In this document: piece after piece, positions 28,247 to 37,484 of the stretch
Numbering within the stretch: position 1 is the first letter of the stretch
Layout of the letters: the number at the start of each line of letters is the position of its first letter
Origin: Pseudomonas tumuqii
Lineage (GTDB): Bacteria > Pseudomonadota > Gammaproteobacteria > Pseudomonadales > Pseudomonadaceae
Assembly: GCF_013184545.1 (NCBI RefSeq)
Contig: NZ_JAAOJA010000004.1
Coordinates: forward strand, 62,001 to 126,000
DNA length: 64,000 nt
Reading direction: 5' to 3'
Made by a program: the position numbers and the translations under genes
Notes under the pieces: model-generated
What the model was told of the DNA's origin: nothing
Database searches by the model: none
Seen by the model: only the letters and a program-made list of their open reading frames with translations

Positions 28247-28672
28247 GCGCCGCGCCACCCCATATGTGTGCCGGTTTCGTCCGGCGTGCCTATCACCGCG
28301 CTGCCACAAGCGGCGCGGCTGCTCTTCCTGCAACCTCACCTGTGCTGTTACCGGCGCGCCACAAGCGCGCCGGGTTGCTGCGTTACAGCCGGCTTTTGTC
28401 GACGTTCTCACCAGCACCTGACCAGGCGCTTTTCTGTCATCTGCGTCGAGACGCTTTTGCCGGCAGGCGCCATGACTTGCCGGTGAGCCGTCTTGGAGAT
28501 GACATCGACTCGCAGGCTGCGCCATGCGCAGCAAGTGCTCATCGCGCATAACGCGCATACCCGATGGCGCGCGCGGCACCGCCTACGCCGGTCGATCGGT
28601 TGTTCCGGCCCGTTGTCCTCGCCGTCCAGGCGGCCTACGCTGACAGGCTCATCAGTCGAAGGGAGGGCAACC
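28247..28672. other. Intergenic region before the ECF42 sigma gene
   Basis: About 425 bp between the hydroxyacid dehydrogenase and the sigma factor. I see no gene, tRNA or clear terminator, only GC-rich imperfect palindromes (for example GCGCGCCACAAGCGCGCC near 28350). The promoter of the sigma-factor cluster presumably lies in its last 100 bp. Confidence 0.4.
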
Positions 28673-29917
28673 ATGGACGCCGCCGACGAGCTGCACGAAC
28701 TGCTGACCGCGCTCTACCGTGACGAGTCGCGGCGGGTGCTGGCGACCCTGATCCGCCTGCTGGGCGATTTCGACCTGGCCGAAGAGGCGCTGCACGAGGC
28801 GTTTCGGGTGGCGATGGAGCAGTGGCCGCGCGATGGCGTACCGGCCAATCCGCGGGCCTGGCTGGTGTCGGCGGGGCGCTTCAAGGCCATCGACGGCCTG
28901 CGTCGCCAGGCGCGTTTCGAACCGCTGGATGCGCAGCTTGCCGATAGCATTGCCGCGCGCGATCAGCCGCCGTGGGACGGCGACAGCGTCGAGAACGACC
29001 GCCTGCGCCTGATCTTCACCTGCTGCCACCCGGCGCTCGCCGCCGATGCCCAGGTGGCGCTGACCCTGCGCGAGATCTGCGACCTCAGCACCGAGGACAT
29101 CGCCCGCGCCTTTCTCACCAGCCCGAGCACCGTGGCCCAGCGCATCGTGCGGGCCAAGGCCAAGATCCGCGATGCGCGCATCCCCTACGAGGTGCCGGGG
29201 CGCGGCGAACTGGCCGAGCGCCTGGAGTCGGTGCTGCAGGTGATCTACCTGGTGTTCAACGAGGGCTACTTCGCCAGTTCCGGCGACGCGCTGACCCGCA
29301 GCCACCTGTCCAGCGAGGCCATCCGGCTGGGGCGGCTGCTCCTCGACCTGCTGCCCGAGCCGGAAGTCATGGGCCTGCTGGCCTTGATGCTGCTGCACGA
29401 GGCGCGTCGCCCGGCGCGGACCTCGGCGAGCGGTGAGCCGGTGCTGCTGGACGAGCAGGATCGCTCGCTCTGGTCTGCCGAGCTGATCGCCGAAGGCGAC
29501 ATCCTGGTGCTGCAGGCGCTGCGCTCGCGACGGTTCGGCGCTTATGCGTTGCAGGCGGCCATCGCCGCCGTGCATGCCGAGGCGCCGAACGCCGCGGCCA
29601 CCGACTGGGCGCAGATTGTCGGGCTTTACGACGCCCTGCTGCGCATCTCGCCCTCGCCGGTGATCGAACTCAACCGCGCGGTGGCGCTGGCCATGCGCGA
29701 CGGCCCGGCAGCCGGTCTGGCCCTGATCGAAGCCCTGCTCGAGCGTGGCGAACTGGTCGACTACCACCTGGCGCACGCCGCCCAGGCCGATCTCTATCGC
29801 CGTCTGGGCCGCAGTGGCGAGGCCCGCGCCGCTTATCGGCGCGCTCTGCACTTGGCCCGGCAGGGACCGGATCGGCAGTTCCTGCAACGCCGCCTGGACC
29901 AGCTGGCCGACGGCTGA
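28673..29917 (+). CDS. ECF sigma factor, group ECF42, with C-terminal TPR-like extension
   Basis: A 414-residue RNA polymerase sigma factor. Region 2 (about residues 10-80, LLGDFDLAEEALHEAFRVAM ... NPRAWLVSAGRFKAIDGLRR) and region 4 (about 120-175, LTLREICDLSTEDIARAFL with TVAQRIVRAKAKIR) are followed by a roughly 230-residue helical extension. That extension includes LVFNEGYFASSG and a TPR-like end (YRRLGRSGEARAAYRRAL). This layout defines ECF42, whose genes typically sit beside DGPF/YCII proteins rather than an anti-sigma factor. The next gene here is exactly that. ATG at 28673 follows GGGAGGGC. Confidence 0.93.
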   Translation: MDAADELHELLTALYRDESRRVLATLIRLLGDFDLAEEALHEAFRVAMEQWPRDGVPANPRAWLVSAGRFKAIDGLRRQARFEPLDAQLADSIAARDQPPWDGDSVENDRLRLIFTCCHPALAADAQVALTLREICDLSTEDIARAFLTSPSTVAQRIVRAKAKIRDARIPYEVPGRGELAERLESVLQVIYLVFNEGYFASSGDALTRSHLSSEAIRLGRLLLDLLPEPEVMGLLALMLLHEARRPARTSASGEPVLLDEQDRSLWSAELIAEGDILVLQALRSRRFGAYALQAAIAAVHAEAPNAAATDWAQIVGLYDALLRISPSPVIELNRAVALAMRDGPAAGLALIEALLERGELVDYHLAHAAQADLYRRLGRSGEARAAYRRALHLARQGPDRQFLQRRLDQLADG

Positions 29918-29941
29918 GGTGCGTCGCCGGCCAAGCTTGTT

Positions 29942-29964
29942 GGTGCGCACGGCGCACCCTACGG
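29942..29964. repeat. Short dispersed palindrome, copy 2
   Basis: GGTGCGCAC-GGCGCACCC-TACGG, between the sigma factor and the DGPF gene. Same family as 27226-27248 and 31776-31796. Confidence 0.5.
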
Positions 29965-30068
29965 GGTGGCCGTTGGTCGGGCGCGGAAATATTTATCTGC
30001 GCGCTGTCGATTGCCGCGCCTGGCGCTCGACTAATCAATACCCAGCCCCATGCAATCCGGAGCCCGTT

Positions 30069-30413
30069 ATGAAATACCTCTGCCTGGTCTACAGCAACGA
30101 ACAGCTGCTGCACGACTCCCCCGACAGCCCGCGTGACGAGGAGTGCTTCGCCTACGCCGAATCGGTGCGCAACAGCGGCCGCATGCTCGCCGCCGAGGCG
30201 CTGCAGCCGGTGGAGACGGCGACCACGGTGCGCATGCGCGGCGGCAAGCTGTCGATCACCGACGGCCCCTTCGCCGAGACCAAGGAGCAACTGGCCGGCT
30301 TCTACCTGGTCGATGCCCGCGACCTCAACGAAGCCATCCAGATCGCCGGCAAGATCCCGGCGGCGCGGGTCGGCAGCGTCGAAGTGCGGCCGGTGCGTCA
30401 GCTGGACGTGTGA
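30069..30413 (+). CDS. YCII/DGPF-domain protein
   Basis: A 114-residue YCII-related protein with the hallmark ITDGPFAETKEQLAGFYLVD (about residues 61-80) and the N-terminal MKYLCLVYSNEQ strand. DGPF proteins are dimeric ferredoxin-like folds. They accompany ECF41/ECF42 sigma factors and are thought to take part in sigma control or to be its targets; no enzymatic reaction is established. It is 150 bp downstream of the sigma gene and precedes the DUF899 gene by 52 bp. Confidence 0.92.
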   Translation: MKYLCLVYSNEQLLHDSPDSPRDEECFAYAESVRNSGRMLAAEALQPVETATTVRMRGGKLSITDGPFAETKEQLAGFYLVDARDLNEAIQIAGKIPAARVGSVEVRPVRQLDV

Positions 30414-30465
30414 GCGGGCCGCGCCGCAGCCAGCGCAAGTCAATCCATCACCGGGAGTTCAGACC

Positions 30466-31257
30466 ATGAACCGCAATGACTACCCACTACCCCGAATCGC
30501 CAGCCGCGAAGAGTGGCTGCTGGCGCGCAAGGCGCTGCTGGAGAAAGAGAAGGCCCTGACCCGCCAGCGAGATGCACTCAACGCCGAGCGTCGGCAGCTG
30601 CCGATGGTGGCGGTGACCCAGGATTACCGCTTCCAGGGGCCGCAGGGCGAACTGCGCCTGGTCGACCTGTTCGAGGGGCGCCGCCAGTTGATCATCTACC
30701 ACTTCATGTACCTCCGTGACCGCGGCGAGGGCTGCGAAGGCTGTTCCAGCCTGGTCGACAACATCGGCCACCAGGCCCACCTGCATGCCCGCGACACCAC
30801 CCTGGTGCTGGTTTCCCGCGCACCGCTGGCCGAGCTTGAGGCGTTCAGGCGGCGCATGGGCTGGACCCTGCCCTGGTATTCCTCCTACGGCAGCGCCTTC
30901 AATTACGACTATCACGTCACTACCGACGAGGCGGTGGCGCCGGTGGAGTACAACTACCGCGACAAGGCCGCGCTGGAGCGCCTCGGTCTGACCTATCACA
31001 TACAGGGCGAACAGCCCGGCGTCAGCGTGTTCCTGCGCGACGGCGAGCGGGTCTATCACTGCTATTCCAGCTACGGCCGCGGCCTGGACATCCTCATGGG
31101 CACCTACAATTACCTCGACCTGACGCCGTTCGGCCGCGGAGAAGGCTGGGGCGGCATGCCCGACCTCGACGGCAAGGGCATGCACTGGACCCGCCTGCAT
31201 GACCAGTACCAACAACCGGCGTCCGCCCACGCGTGCTGCGCGCCGAACGAAGCCTGA
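30466..31257 (+). CDS. DUF899 thioredoxin-like protein
   Basis: A 263-residue DUF899 protein. An N-terminal helical part (EEWLLARKALLEKEKALTRQ) leads into a thioredoxin-like fold with YHFMYLRDRGEGCEGCSS (a CxxC near residue 89) and LVSRAPLAELEAF, then GWTLPWYSSYGSAFNYDY. The C-terminal YHCYSSYGRGLDILMGTYNY closes the domain. Function unknown; the vicinal cysteines suggest redox or metal chemistry. The gene is part of the ECF42 cluster. ATG at 30466 follows CGGGAG. Confidence 0.9.
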   Translation: MNRNDYPLPRIASREEWLLARKALLEKEKALTRQRDALNAERRQLPMVAVTQDYRFQGPQGELRLVDLFEGRRQLIIYHFMYLRDRGEGCEGCSSLVDNIGHQAHLHARDTTLVLVSRAPLAELEAFRRRMGWTLPWYSSYGSAFNYDYHVTTDEAVAPVEYNYRDKAALERLGLTYHIQGEQPGVSVFLRDGERVYHCYSSYGRGLDILMGTYNYLDLTPFGRGEGWGGMPDLDGKGMHWTRLHDQYQQPASAHACCAPNEA

Positions 31258-31286
31258 CCCCGCACCCTGCAAGAGGAGATAGAGCA

Positions 31287-31721
31287 ATGATCATCGATAC
31301 CCCACAAAGCCAGCTCAAGCAGGCCATCGACAGCTGGGCGAAGGCCGCACAGTCCAAGGATGTCGAGCGCATCATCAGCCACTACAGCGACGAAGTGGTG
31401 GCCTATGACGCCATCGGTCCGTTGCGTTTCGTTGGTCGCGAAGCCTACAAGGCGCACTGGCAAGCCTGCATGGAAATGTGTACGGGCGAGGGCATGTTCG
31501 AGGTGCACGATCCGAGTTTCATGATCGACGACAACCTCGGCGTGGCCCATTACCTGTTGCATTGCGGCGGCACCGACGACAAGGGCCAGACGCAGACCTG
31601 CTGGATGCGCGTCACCCAGTGCTTCCGCAAACAGGGCGAGCGCTGGTTGATTGCCCACGAGCATTTTTCCGTGCCCAGCGACATGGAAAGCGGCAAGGCG
31701 CTGTTCGACCTGACGCCATGA
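31287..31721 (+). CDS. SnoaL-like/nuclear-transport-factor-2-fold protein
   Basis: A 144-residue protein of the NTF2-like superfamily (DUF4440/SnoaL group). Helical start QAIDSWAKAAQSKDVERIISHY, then GPLRFVGREAYKAHW and a C-terminal beta sheet WMRVTQCFRKQGERWLIAHEHFSVP. Members bind or transform small ligands; no catalytic set is obvious. Fourth gene of the ECF42 cluster, 29 bp after the DUF899 gene with AGAGGAGAT as ribosome site. A related protein is encoded at 43963-44409. Confidence 0.85.
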   Translation: MIIDTPQSQLKQAIDSWAKAAQSKDVERIISHYSDEVVAYDAIGPLRFVGREAYKAHWQACMEMCTGEGMFEVHDPSFMIDDNLGVAHYLLHCGGTDDKGQTQTCWMRVTQCFRKQGERWLIAHEHFSVPSDMESGKALFDLTP

Positions 31722-31775
31722 CGGGGGCGGCAGCCCTGCCCGCAACCACTGTGGCGTGGCGCGTGCCCGATCCGG

Positions 31776-31796
31776 GTAGGGTGCGTCGTGCGCACC
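31776..31796. repeat. Short dispersed palindrome, copy 3 (inverted)
   Basis: GTAGGGTGCG-TCGTGCGCACC, the reverse orientation of copies 1 and 2, in the gap between two convergent genes. Confidence 0.5.
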
Positions 31797-31949
31797 GCTG
31801 GCCGAGCGCTATGCGCTCGGCGCTCGGCGTGCCCGGTCTTTATCCGCGAATCTGCTGGCTGAAAGGCAACGCCGCCCGCCGGATCGCTCTTATGCGGAGC
31901 CCCTCGCACCTGCAGTGCCTGCACCGCTAATGAGGGGCCTGCGACAGGT

Positions 31950-32507
31950 TCAGGGCAGTGCGGTCAGCGCCGTGCAACTGGCGGCGTAGTTCTGTTTGCA
32001 GGCGCTCTGGAACAGTCGGCGGGCCTGGCTGGCATCGCGCGGCACGCCTTGTTCGCCCCTGAGGTAGAGGTTGCCGAGAATATGCTGGGCCATCGGATTG
32101 CCACCGGCGGCCGATTGGTTGAGGTACTTGAGCATGCGCTGCGGGTTGGCGAAGTCCGGGTTGTCGCGGCCGGTATACAGATAGGCCAGGCTGACCGCCG
32201 CCATGGCGTGGCCCTTGTCGGCGGCCTGCTGCCACCAGTATTCGGCTTGCTTGAGGTCTTTCGCCGGTTTGCCGACGAAGTAGAAACTGCCCAGCTGGAA
32301 CTGGCTGTCGAGATCGCCGCGATTGGCTTGGCTGCGCAGTCTCTCCAGGGTGGCGTCGACGTCCGCAACCGCTGCTGTGTCGGCCACGGGTGGTTCTGTC
32401 TGCGGTGCACTGCCCGTGCCCGCTGGCTGAGCGGCGCAACCGCCCAGCAGGAGCAGTGCGCAGATGAGTGCCGGGAGGGGCGGGCGGAGCCATTGCTGAG
32501 CGTTCAT
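31950..32507 (-). CDS. Sel1-repeat lipoprotein
   Basis: A 185-residue lipoprotein: signal peptide residues 1-24 with lipobox LLGGC (Cys24). It is followed by Sel1/TPR-like repeats: GDLDSQFQLGSFYFVGKPAKD, AADKGHAMAAVSLAYLYTGR and AAGGNPMAQHILGNLYLRGE, and a last helix ARRLFQSACKQNYAASC. Sel1 proteins act as protein-interaction scaffolds. Residue 2 of the mature protein is Ala, so outer-membrane sorting is expected. Monocistronic, convergent with the ECF42 cluster and divergent from the cyd operon. Confidence 0.85.
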   Translation of the reverse strand: MNAQQWLRPPLPALICALLLLGGCAAQPAGTGSAPQTEPPVADTAAVADVDATLERLRSQANRGDLDSQFQLGSFYFVGKPAKDLKQAEYWWQQAADKGHAMAAVSLAYLYTGRDNPDFANPQRMLKYLNQSAAGGNPMAQHILGNLYLRGEQGVPRDASQARRLFQSACKQNYAASCTALTALP

Positions 32508-32864
32508 GGTCTGTCACTTCTTGTCGAGTCGATGCGGGTGGCTGCTGAAAGGACGGCCCTACGAATCGCTGCAGGGTCCTGCGCCTTGCCGTGAACGCCT
32601 GAAGGCGGCCGCTGCAGACTAGAAGACCCCATTTACCCCGGCAAGTTGCTTGCCACCGGGCGGGCGGTGCCCTGCAGGGGCCGGCGGCCTTGGCGTTTGC
32701 AAGATTCCGATGAAATCCTCAGGCGAGTCGAGCGGCACTTGCCTCGTATGGGGAGGGGGGCGCTGCGACGCTTCGCCGCGGCGGCCACCAGGCTTTCATT
32801 GCCCTGGATCAACAGTCGAGTGACCCACTGCGCGACAATTCGCATACCCCCACGAGTATCGACC
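32508..32864. other. Divergent promoter region, Sel1 lipoprotein / cyd operon
   Basis: About 357 bp without a supported gene. The one site I can name is an Anr/Fnr-like box (32799-32812). Otherwise GC-rich sequence with imperfect repeats and no clear sigma-70 boxes. Confidence 0.4.
32799..32812. promoter_or_regulatory. Possible Anr/Fnr box before cydP
   Basis: TTGCC-CTGG-ATCAA compared with consensus TTGAY-N4-RTCAA: the right half is perfect and the left half has one mismatch. It lies 53 bp before the cydP start, a suitable place for oxygen-responsive control of a bd oxidase. Confidence 0.4.
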
Positions 32865-33068
32865 ATGGCCGCTCACTTCGACTTCTTGCGTCACCGCCTG
32901 GTGAAAGAGATCAGCCTGATCCTGCTGATCAAGCTGGTTCTGCTGCTGGGCATCAAGACGTTCTGGTTCGATGCGCCGACCGTGCCCAAGGATGGCAGCG
33001 CGAAAACCGGTCAGCACCTGTTGGGCCGCTCAACCGCATCCACCCCCGCCGAGGAGAAACCGAGATGA
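32865..33068 (+). CDS. cydP: Cytochrome oxidase small subunit CydP
   Basis: A 67-residue protein with one strong membrane segment ([20 protein letters not shown], about residues 15-34) after a basic start (HRLVKE), and a short soluble tail. This matches the small CydP proteins found just upstream of cydA in pseudomonads. Its stop overlaps the cydA start by 4 bp (ATGA), so the two are translationally coupled. Function within the bd oxidase is presumed structural or assembly. Confidence 0.8.
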   Translation: MAAHFDFLRHRLVKEISLILLIKLVLLLGIKTFWFDAPTVPKDGSAKTGQHLLGRSTASTPAEEKPR

Positions 33069-34651
33069 TCTCGGAAACCGTTGTCGACCTGTCCCGGCTG
33101 CAATTCGCCATGACAGCCTTGTATCACTTCCTGTTCGTGCCGCTGACCCTGGGCCTGGCGTTTCTCCTGGCGATCATGGAGTCGGTCTATGTGATGACCG
33201 GCAAACAGGTCTACAAGGACATGACCCAGTTCTGGGGCAAGCTGTTCGGCATCAACTTCGCCCTCGGCGTCACCACCGGGCTGACCATGGAGTTCCAGTT
33301 CGGCACCAACTGGGCCTACTACAGCCACTACGTCGGCGACATCTTCGGCGCGCCGCTGGCCATCGAAGGGTTGATGGCGTTCTTCCTCGAGTCGACCTTC
33401 ATCGGCCTGTTCTTCTTCGGCTGGGACCGCCTGAGCAAGGTGCAGCACCTGGCGGTGACCTGGCTGGTGGCGATCGGCTCGAACATGTCGGCGCTGTGGA
33501 TTCTGATCGCCAACGGCTGGATGCAGAACCCGGTGGGTGCCGAGTTCAATTTCGAGACCATGCGCATGGAGCTGACCAGCTTCAGCGCACTGTTGTTCAA
33601 CCCGGTGGCCCAGGTCAAGTTCGTCCACACCGTGGCGGCCGGCTACGTCACCGGCTCGATCTTCGTCCTGGCGATCTCCAGCTGGTACCTGCTCAAGCGC
33701 CGCGACCTCGGTTTCGCCCGGCGTTCCTTCGCCGTCGCCTCGGCCTTCGGCCTGGCGTCGATCCTCTCGGTGATCGTGCTGGGTGACGAGTCCGGCTACG
33801 AGATCGGCGACGTGCAGAAGACCAAGCTGGCGGCCATCGAGGCCGAGTGGGAGACTGAGGCGGCGCCGGCGGCCTTCACCCTGTTCGGCCTGCCCAATCA
33901 GGCCGAGCAGCGCACCGACTATGCAGTGAGGATTCCCTATGCCATGGGCATCATCGCCACCCGCTCGCTGGACCAGCAGGTCACCGGGATCAAGGATCTG
34001 GTGGCCCAGCACGAGCTGCGCATCCGCAACGGCATGCTCGCCTACGGCCTGCTCAGCCAGTTGCGCGCCGGCGACAAGAGCGCGGCCAATATCGCCGCGT
34101 TCAACGCGGTGAAACAGGATCTCGGCTACGGCCTGCTGCTGAAGAAGTACAGCGAGACCGTGGTGGATGCCAGCGAGGCGCAGATCAAGCAGGCGGCCCT
34201 GGACACCATCCCCGATGTCGCCTCGCTGTTCTGGACCTTCCGCATCATGGTGCTCAGCGGCTTCCTCATGCTGGGCCTGTTCGTCTGCGCCTTCTGGGCT
34301 TCGGCGCGCAAGAACGAGGAGAGCAAACCCTGGCTGCTTAAGTGGGCCTTGTGGTGCCTGCCGCTGCCCTGGTTCGCCGCACAGACCGGCTGGTACGTGG
34401 CCGAGCATGGCCGCCAGCCCTGGTCGATCGGTGAAGTGCTGCCGACCCACCTGTCCACCTCCAGCGTTTCGGAAGGCGATGTCTGGGGTTCGCTGATCGC
34501 CCTGGCCGCCTTCTACAGCGTGCTGCTGGTGATCGAAATGTACCTGATGATCAAGTTCGCCCGGCTCGGCCCGAGCAGCCTGCATACCGGGCGTTACCAC
34601 TTCGAGCGGGCGCCGGCAGCGGCACCTGGCGCGCAACCGACTCTGGCCTGA
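33065..34651 (+). CDS. cydA: Cytochrome bd ubiquinol oxidase subunit I
   Basis: A 528-residue membrane protein with nine predicted helices. Haem ligands: His19-type residue in [11 protein letters not shown] (haem b595), His in [13 protein letters not shown] and Met in [11 protein letters not shown] (haem b558). The quinol loop is the long E. coli form, with [20 protein letters not shown] (the Lys and Glu implicated in quinol oxidation) and a further 100-residue extension, ending at [12 protein letters not shown]. This places it with CydA proper, not the short-loop cyanide-insensitive CioA. It oxidises ubiquinol and reduces O2 at high affinity. Confidence 0.96.
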   Translation: MISETVVDLSRLQFAMTALYHFLFVPLTLGLAFLLAIMESVYVMTGKQVYKDMTQFWGKLFGINFALGVTTGLTMEFQFGTNWAYYSHYVGDIFGAPLAIEGLMAFFLESTFIGLFFFGWDRLSKVQHLAVTWLVAIGSNMSALWILIANGWMQNPVGAEFNFETMRMELTSFSALLFNPVAQVKFVHTVAAGYVTGSIFVLAISSWYLLKRRDLGFARRSFAVASAFGLASILSVIVLGDESGYEIGDVQKTKLAAIEAEWETEAAPAAFTLFGLPNQAEQRTDYAVRIPYAMGIIATRSLDQQVTGIKDLVAQHELRIRNGMLAYGLLSQLRAGDKSAANIAAFNAVKQDLGYGLLLKKYSETVVDASEAQIKQAALDTIPDVASLFWTFRIMVLSGFLMLGLFVCAFWASARKNEESKPWLLKWALWCLPLPWFAAQTGWYVAEHGRQPWSIGEVLPTHLSTSSVSEGDVWGSLIALAAFYSVLLVIEMYLMIKFARLGPSSLHTGRYHFERAPAAAPGAQPTLA

Positions 34652-34661
34652 GGAGAACCGC

Positions 34662-35804
34662 ATGTTCGATTATGAGAGTCTCAAGCTGATCTGGTGGGTG
34701 CTGGTCGGCGTGTTGCTGATCGGCTTCGCCCTGACCGATGGTTTCGACCTCGGCGCCGCCGCGCTGCTGCCCTTCGTCGGCCGCAGCGACAACGAACGGC
34801 GGGTGGTGATCAACACCATCGCGCCGCACTGGGACGGCAACCAGGTCTGGCTGATCACCGCCGGCGGCGCGCTGTTCGCCGCCTGGCCGCTGGTCTATGC
34901 GGCGGCCTTCTCCGGCTTCTACTGGGCGCTGCTGCTGGTGCTGTTCGCCCTGTTCGTGCGCCCGGTGGGCTTCGACTACCGCAGCAAGCTGGAAAACACC
35001 CGCTGGCGGAAAAGCTGGGACTGGGGCCTGTTCGTCGGTGGCGTGGTGCCCTCGCTGGTGTTCGGCGTGGCCTTCGGCAACCTGCTGCTGGGCGTGCCCT
35101 TCCAGTTCGACGACAGCCTGCGCTCCAGCTACCAGGGAGGCCTGTGGCAACTGCTCAACCCCTTCGGCCTGCTCGCCGGCGTGGTCAGCCTGAGCATGCT
35201 CGGCCTGCACGGCGGCACCTGGCTGATGATGCGCACCGAGGGCGTCATCGCCCAACGTGCGCGGCAGGCGGCGCGGCTGCTGGCGCTGGTGTTCCTGGCC
35301 AGTTTCATCGGCGCGGGCCTGTGGCTGTGGCTGGGCAATATCAACGGCCTGGTCATCAGCTCCAGCTTCGATCCGGCTGCGGCGCTCAACCCGCTGGGCA
35401 AGACCGTCGTGCAGAACAACCCCGGCTGGCTGGCCAACTATGGGCACTACCCGCTGAGCAAGATCGCCCCGCTGCTGGGCATTCTCGGCGCGGCCCTGGC
35501 CTTCGCCGGCGCCAGCGCGCGGCAGGGCGGCATCGCCTTTCTCGGCAGCAGCCTGGCCATCGTCGGCGTCCTCTGTACCGCCGGCTTCGCCCTGTTTCCC
35601 TTCGTCATGCCGTCGAGCCTGGATCCGGCCTCCAGCCTCACCGTATGGGACGCCGTGTCGAGCAAGCTGACCCTCGGCATCATGCTGGTCGCCGCGGCTA
35701 TCTTCGTGCCGCTGATCCTCTGCTACACGCTGTGGTGCTACGTCAAGATGTGGGGCAAGGTCACCACCGCGCATATCCAAGACAACCAGCACGGGCTTTA
35801 TTGA
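34662..35804 (+). CDS. cydB: Cytochrome bd ubiquinol oxidase subunit II
   Basis: A 380-residue membrane protein with eight to nine helices. Conserved DGFDLGAAALLPF near residues 27-39, NTIAPHWDGNQVWLITAGGALFAAWP (about 47-72), and FSGFYWALLLVLFALFVRPVGF. It forms the heterodimer with CydA. The gene starts 11 bp after cydA behind GAGGAG. Confidence 0.96.
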   Translation: MFDYESLKLIWWVLVGVLLIGFALTDGFDLGAAALLPFVGRSDNERRVVINTIAPHWDGNQVWLITAGGALFAAWPLVYAAAFSGFYWALLLVLFALFVRPVGFDYRSKLENTRWRKSWDWGLFVGGVVPSLVFGVAFGNLLLGVPFQFDDSLRSSYQGGLWQLLNPFGLLAGVVSLSMLGLHGGTWLMMRTEGVIAQRARQAARLLALVFLASFIGAGLWLWLGNINGLVISSSFDPAAALNPLGKTVVQNNPGWLANYGHYPLSKIAPLLGILGAALAFAGASARQGGIAFLGSSLAIVGVLCTAGFALFPFVMPSSLDPASSLTVWDAVSSKLTLGIMLVAAAIFVPLILCYTLWCYVKMWGKVTTAHIQDNQHGLY

Positions 35805-35815
35805 GGAGCACGACC

Positions 35816-35932
35816 ATGTGGTATTTCACCTGGATACTCGGCGTATTGCTCGCCTGCAGTTTCGGCATCATCAACGCCCTGTGGCTGGAGACCACCCAGA
35901 GCCTCGACGAGGAGCCCGTGGGTGACGACTGA
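35816..35932 (+). CDS. cydX: Cytochrome bd small subunit CydX
   Basis: A 38-residue single-helix protein, MWYFTWILGVLLACSFGIIN as its first half, then ALWLE and an acidic tail. This is the YbgT/CydX family, which stabilises the haem b595/d site of the bd oxidase. Too short for many gene finders. It follows cydB by 12 bp behind TGAGGAG and overlaps the next gene by 11 bp. Confidence 0.93.
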   Translation: MWYFTWILGVLLACSFGIINALWLETTQSLDEEPVGDD

Positions 35933-36218
35933 AGCCCGTCCCTGGCTCAGGCATGGCGGCAGCCGGGCGTTGTCCCTGCTGCTGGCCATACCGCTGAGCC
36001 TGGTGCTGCTGATTCACCCGGCGGCCATGCTCGATGCCGACGGGCACTACAGCCACGGCCTGCTGATGCTGGCGATGTGGGGCGTGGCCAACGGCTTTAT
36101 CCACGGCGTCGGTTTCGATCCGCGGGCCTGGTTCTGGCACCTGCTGTTTCACCCGCTGCTGGGCTGGCTGCTGCTGGGCCTGGGTTATTTGCTGCTGTAT
36201 CGCGCCCGGATGCTCTGA
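35922..36218 (+). CDS. ybgE: Cyd operon protein YbgE
   Basis: A 98-residue protein with three hydrophobic segments (about 18-35, 45-63, 70-92) and the family elements HYSHGLLMLAMWGVANGFIHGVGF and LLFHPLLGWLLLGLGYLLLY. YbgE is conserved at the end of cyd operons; its role in oxidase biogenesis is unclear. GTG start inside the cydX 3' end. Confidence 0.85.
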   Translation: MTTEARPWLRHGGSRALSLLLAIPLSLVLLIHPAAMLDADGHYSHGLLMLAMWGVANGFIHGVGFDPRAWFWHLLFHPLLGWLLLGLGYLLLYRARML

Positions 36219-36332
36219 GCAGTCGATAAGGTTTGGCCGAGCCAGATGTCGCCTCTGGCATTTCATCCGACGGGCAGACCTGCGATTCTTGCGGGCAAAG
36301 GTGCAGGGCACCATCAGGCTCGCGAGGTATTC

Positions 36333-37463
36333 ATGAACATCAACTGCAACTTCGACAGCGGCAATATCGAGGTGCTCGACGCCAGCAACCCGCAACAGGT
36401 GCTGCTGGCCATGCGCCCCGATCTCAACAGCTATCACTTCCAGTGGTTCCACTTCAAGGTCGACGGCCTGACTCCAGGCCAGCGCTATGGCTTCAGCCTG
36501 ACCAACGCCGGCGAATCGGCCTACAACAAGGCCTGGGAGGGTTACCACGCCGTTGCCTCTTACGACCATAGCAACTGGTTTCGCGTGCCCAGCCGTTTCG
36601 AGGGTGGCGCGCTCAGCTTCGCCATCGAACCGAGCGAGTCCCAGGTCTGGTTCGCCTACTTCGAGCCCTACAGCCGTGCGCGGCATGACTGGCTGATCGA
36701 GCAGGCGCTGAACCGGGCCGGTGCCGAACTGTTCGCCACGGGCAAGAGCATCGAGGGCCGCGACATCCAGTTGCTGCGCGTCAGCCGCAACCCGCAGGCT
36801 CAGCGCAAGATCTGGATCATCGCCCAGCAGCACCCCGGCGAGCACATGGCCGAATGGTTCATGGAAGGCGTGATCGAGCGCCTGCAACAGCGCGACGACG
36901 CCGAACTGAATGCCCTGCTGCAACAGGCCGACCTCTACCTGGTGCCGAACATGAACCCGGATGGCGCCTTGCGTGGCCACCTGCGCACCAACGCCGCCGG
37001 CAAAGATCTCAACCGCGCCTGGCAAGCGGCCAGCGCGAGCGAGACGCCCGAGGTGTACTTCGTCCAGCAGCAGATGCGCCAGGTTGGCGTCGACCTGTTC
37101 CTCGACATCCACGGCGACGAGGAAATCCCCCACGTGTTCACCGCCGGCTGCGAAGGCAACCCCGGCTACAGCCCGCGCCTGGAACAACTCGAGGAAGAAT
37201 TCCGCCGCCGCCTGCTGGCGCTCGGCGCCGAGTTCCAGACTGCATTCGGCTACAAGCGCGACGAACCCGGCCAGGCCAACACCACCCTGGCGTGCAACGC
37301 GGTCGGCATGGAGTTCGACTGCCTGTCCTTCACCATCGAAATGCCCTTCAAGGACCACGACGACAGCCCCGATCCGCTTACCGGCTGGAGCGGCAAACGC
37401 TCGATGCGGCTGGGCAGGGCTGTGCTCAGCGTGGCGGCAGAGATGGTGGGGACGTTGCGCTAG
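36333..37463 (+). CDS. M14-family cytosolic carboxypeptidase
   Basis: A 376-residue protein. The N-terminal beta domain (about 1-115) is typical of cytosolic carboxypeptidases. It is followed by the M14 peptidase domain with zinc ligands QQHPGEHMAEW (His, Glu) and LFLDIHGDEE (His), substrate residues NMNPDGALRG and KDLNRAW, and the catalytic Glu in FTIEMPFKD. This subfamily resembles the eukaryotic Nna1/CCP proteins; bacterial substrates are uncertain. No signal peptide, so cytoplasmic. ATG at 36333 follows GCGAGG. Confidence 0.92.
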   Translation: MNINCNFDSGNIEVLDASNPQQVLLAMRPDLNSYHFQWFHFKVDGLTPGQRYGFSLTNAGESAYNKAWEGYHAVASYDHSNWFRVPSRFEGGALSFAIEPSESQVWFAYFEPYSRARHDWLIEQALNRAGAELFATGKSIEGRDIQLLRVSRNPQAQRKIWIIAQQHPGEHMAEWFMEGVIERLQQRDDAELNALLQQADLYLVPNMNPDGALRGHLRTNAAGKDLNRAWQAASASETPEVYFVQQQMRQVGVDLFLDIHGDEEIPHVFTAGCEGNPGYSPRLEQLEEEFRRRLLALGAEFQTAFGYKRDEPGQANTTLACNAVGMEFDCLSFTIEMPFKDHDDSPDPLTGWSGKRSMRLGRAVLSVAAEMVGTLR

Positions 37464-37484
37464 GCAGGACGAGCAGCGCGGGCA

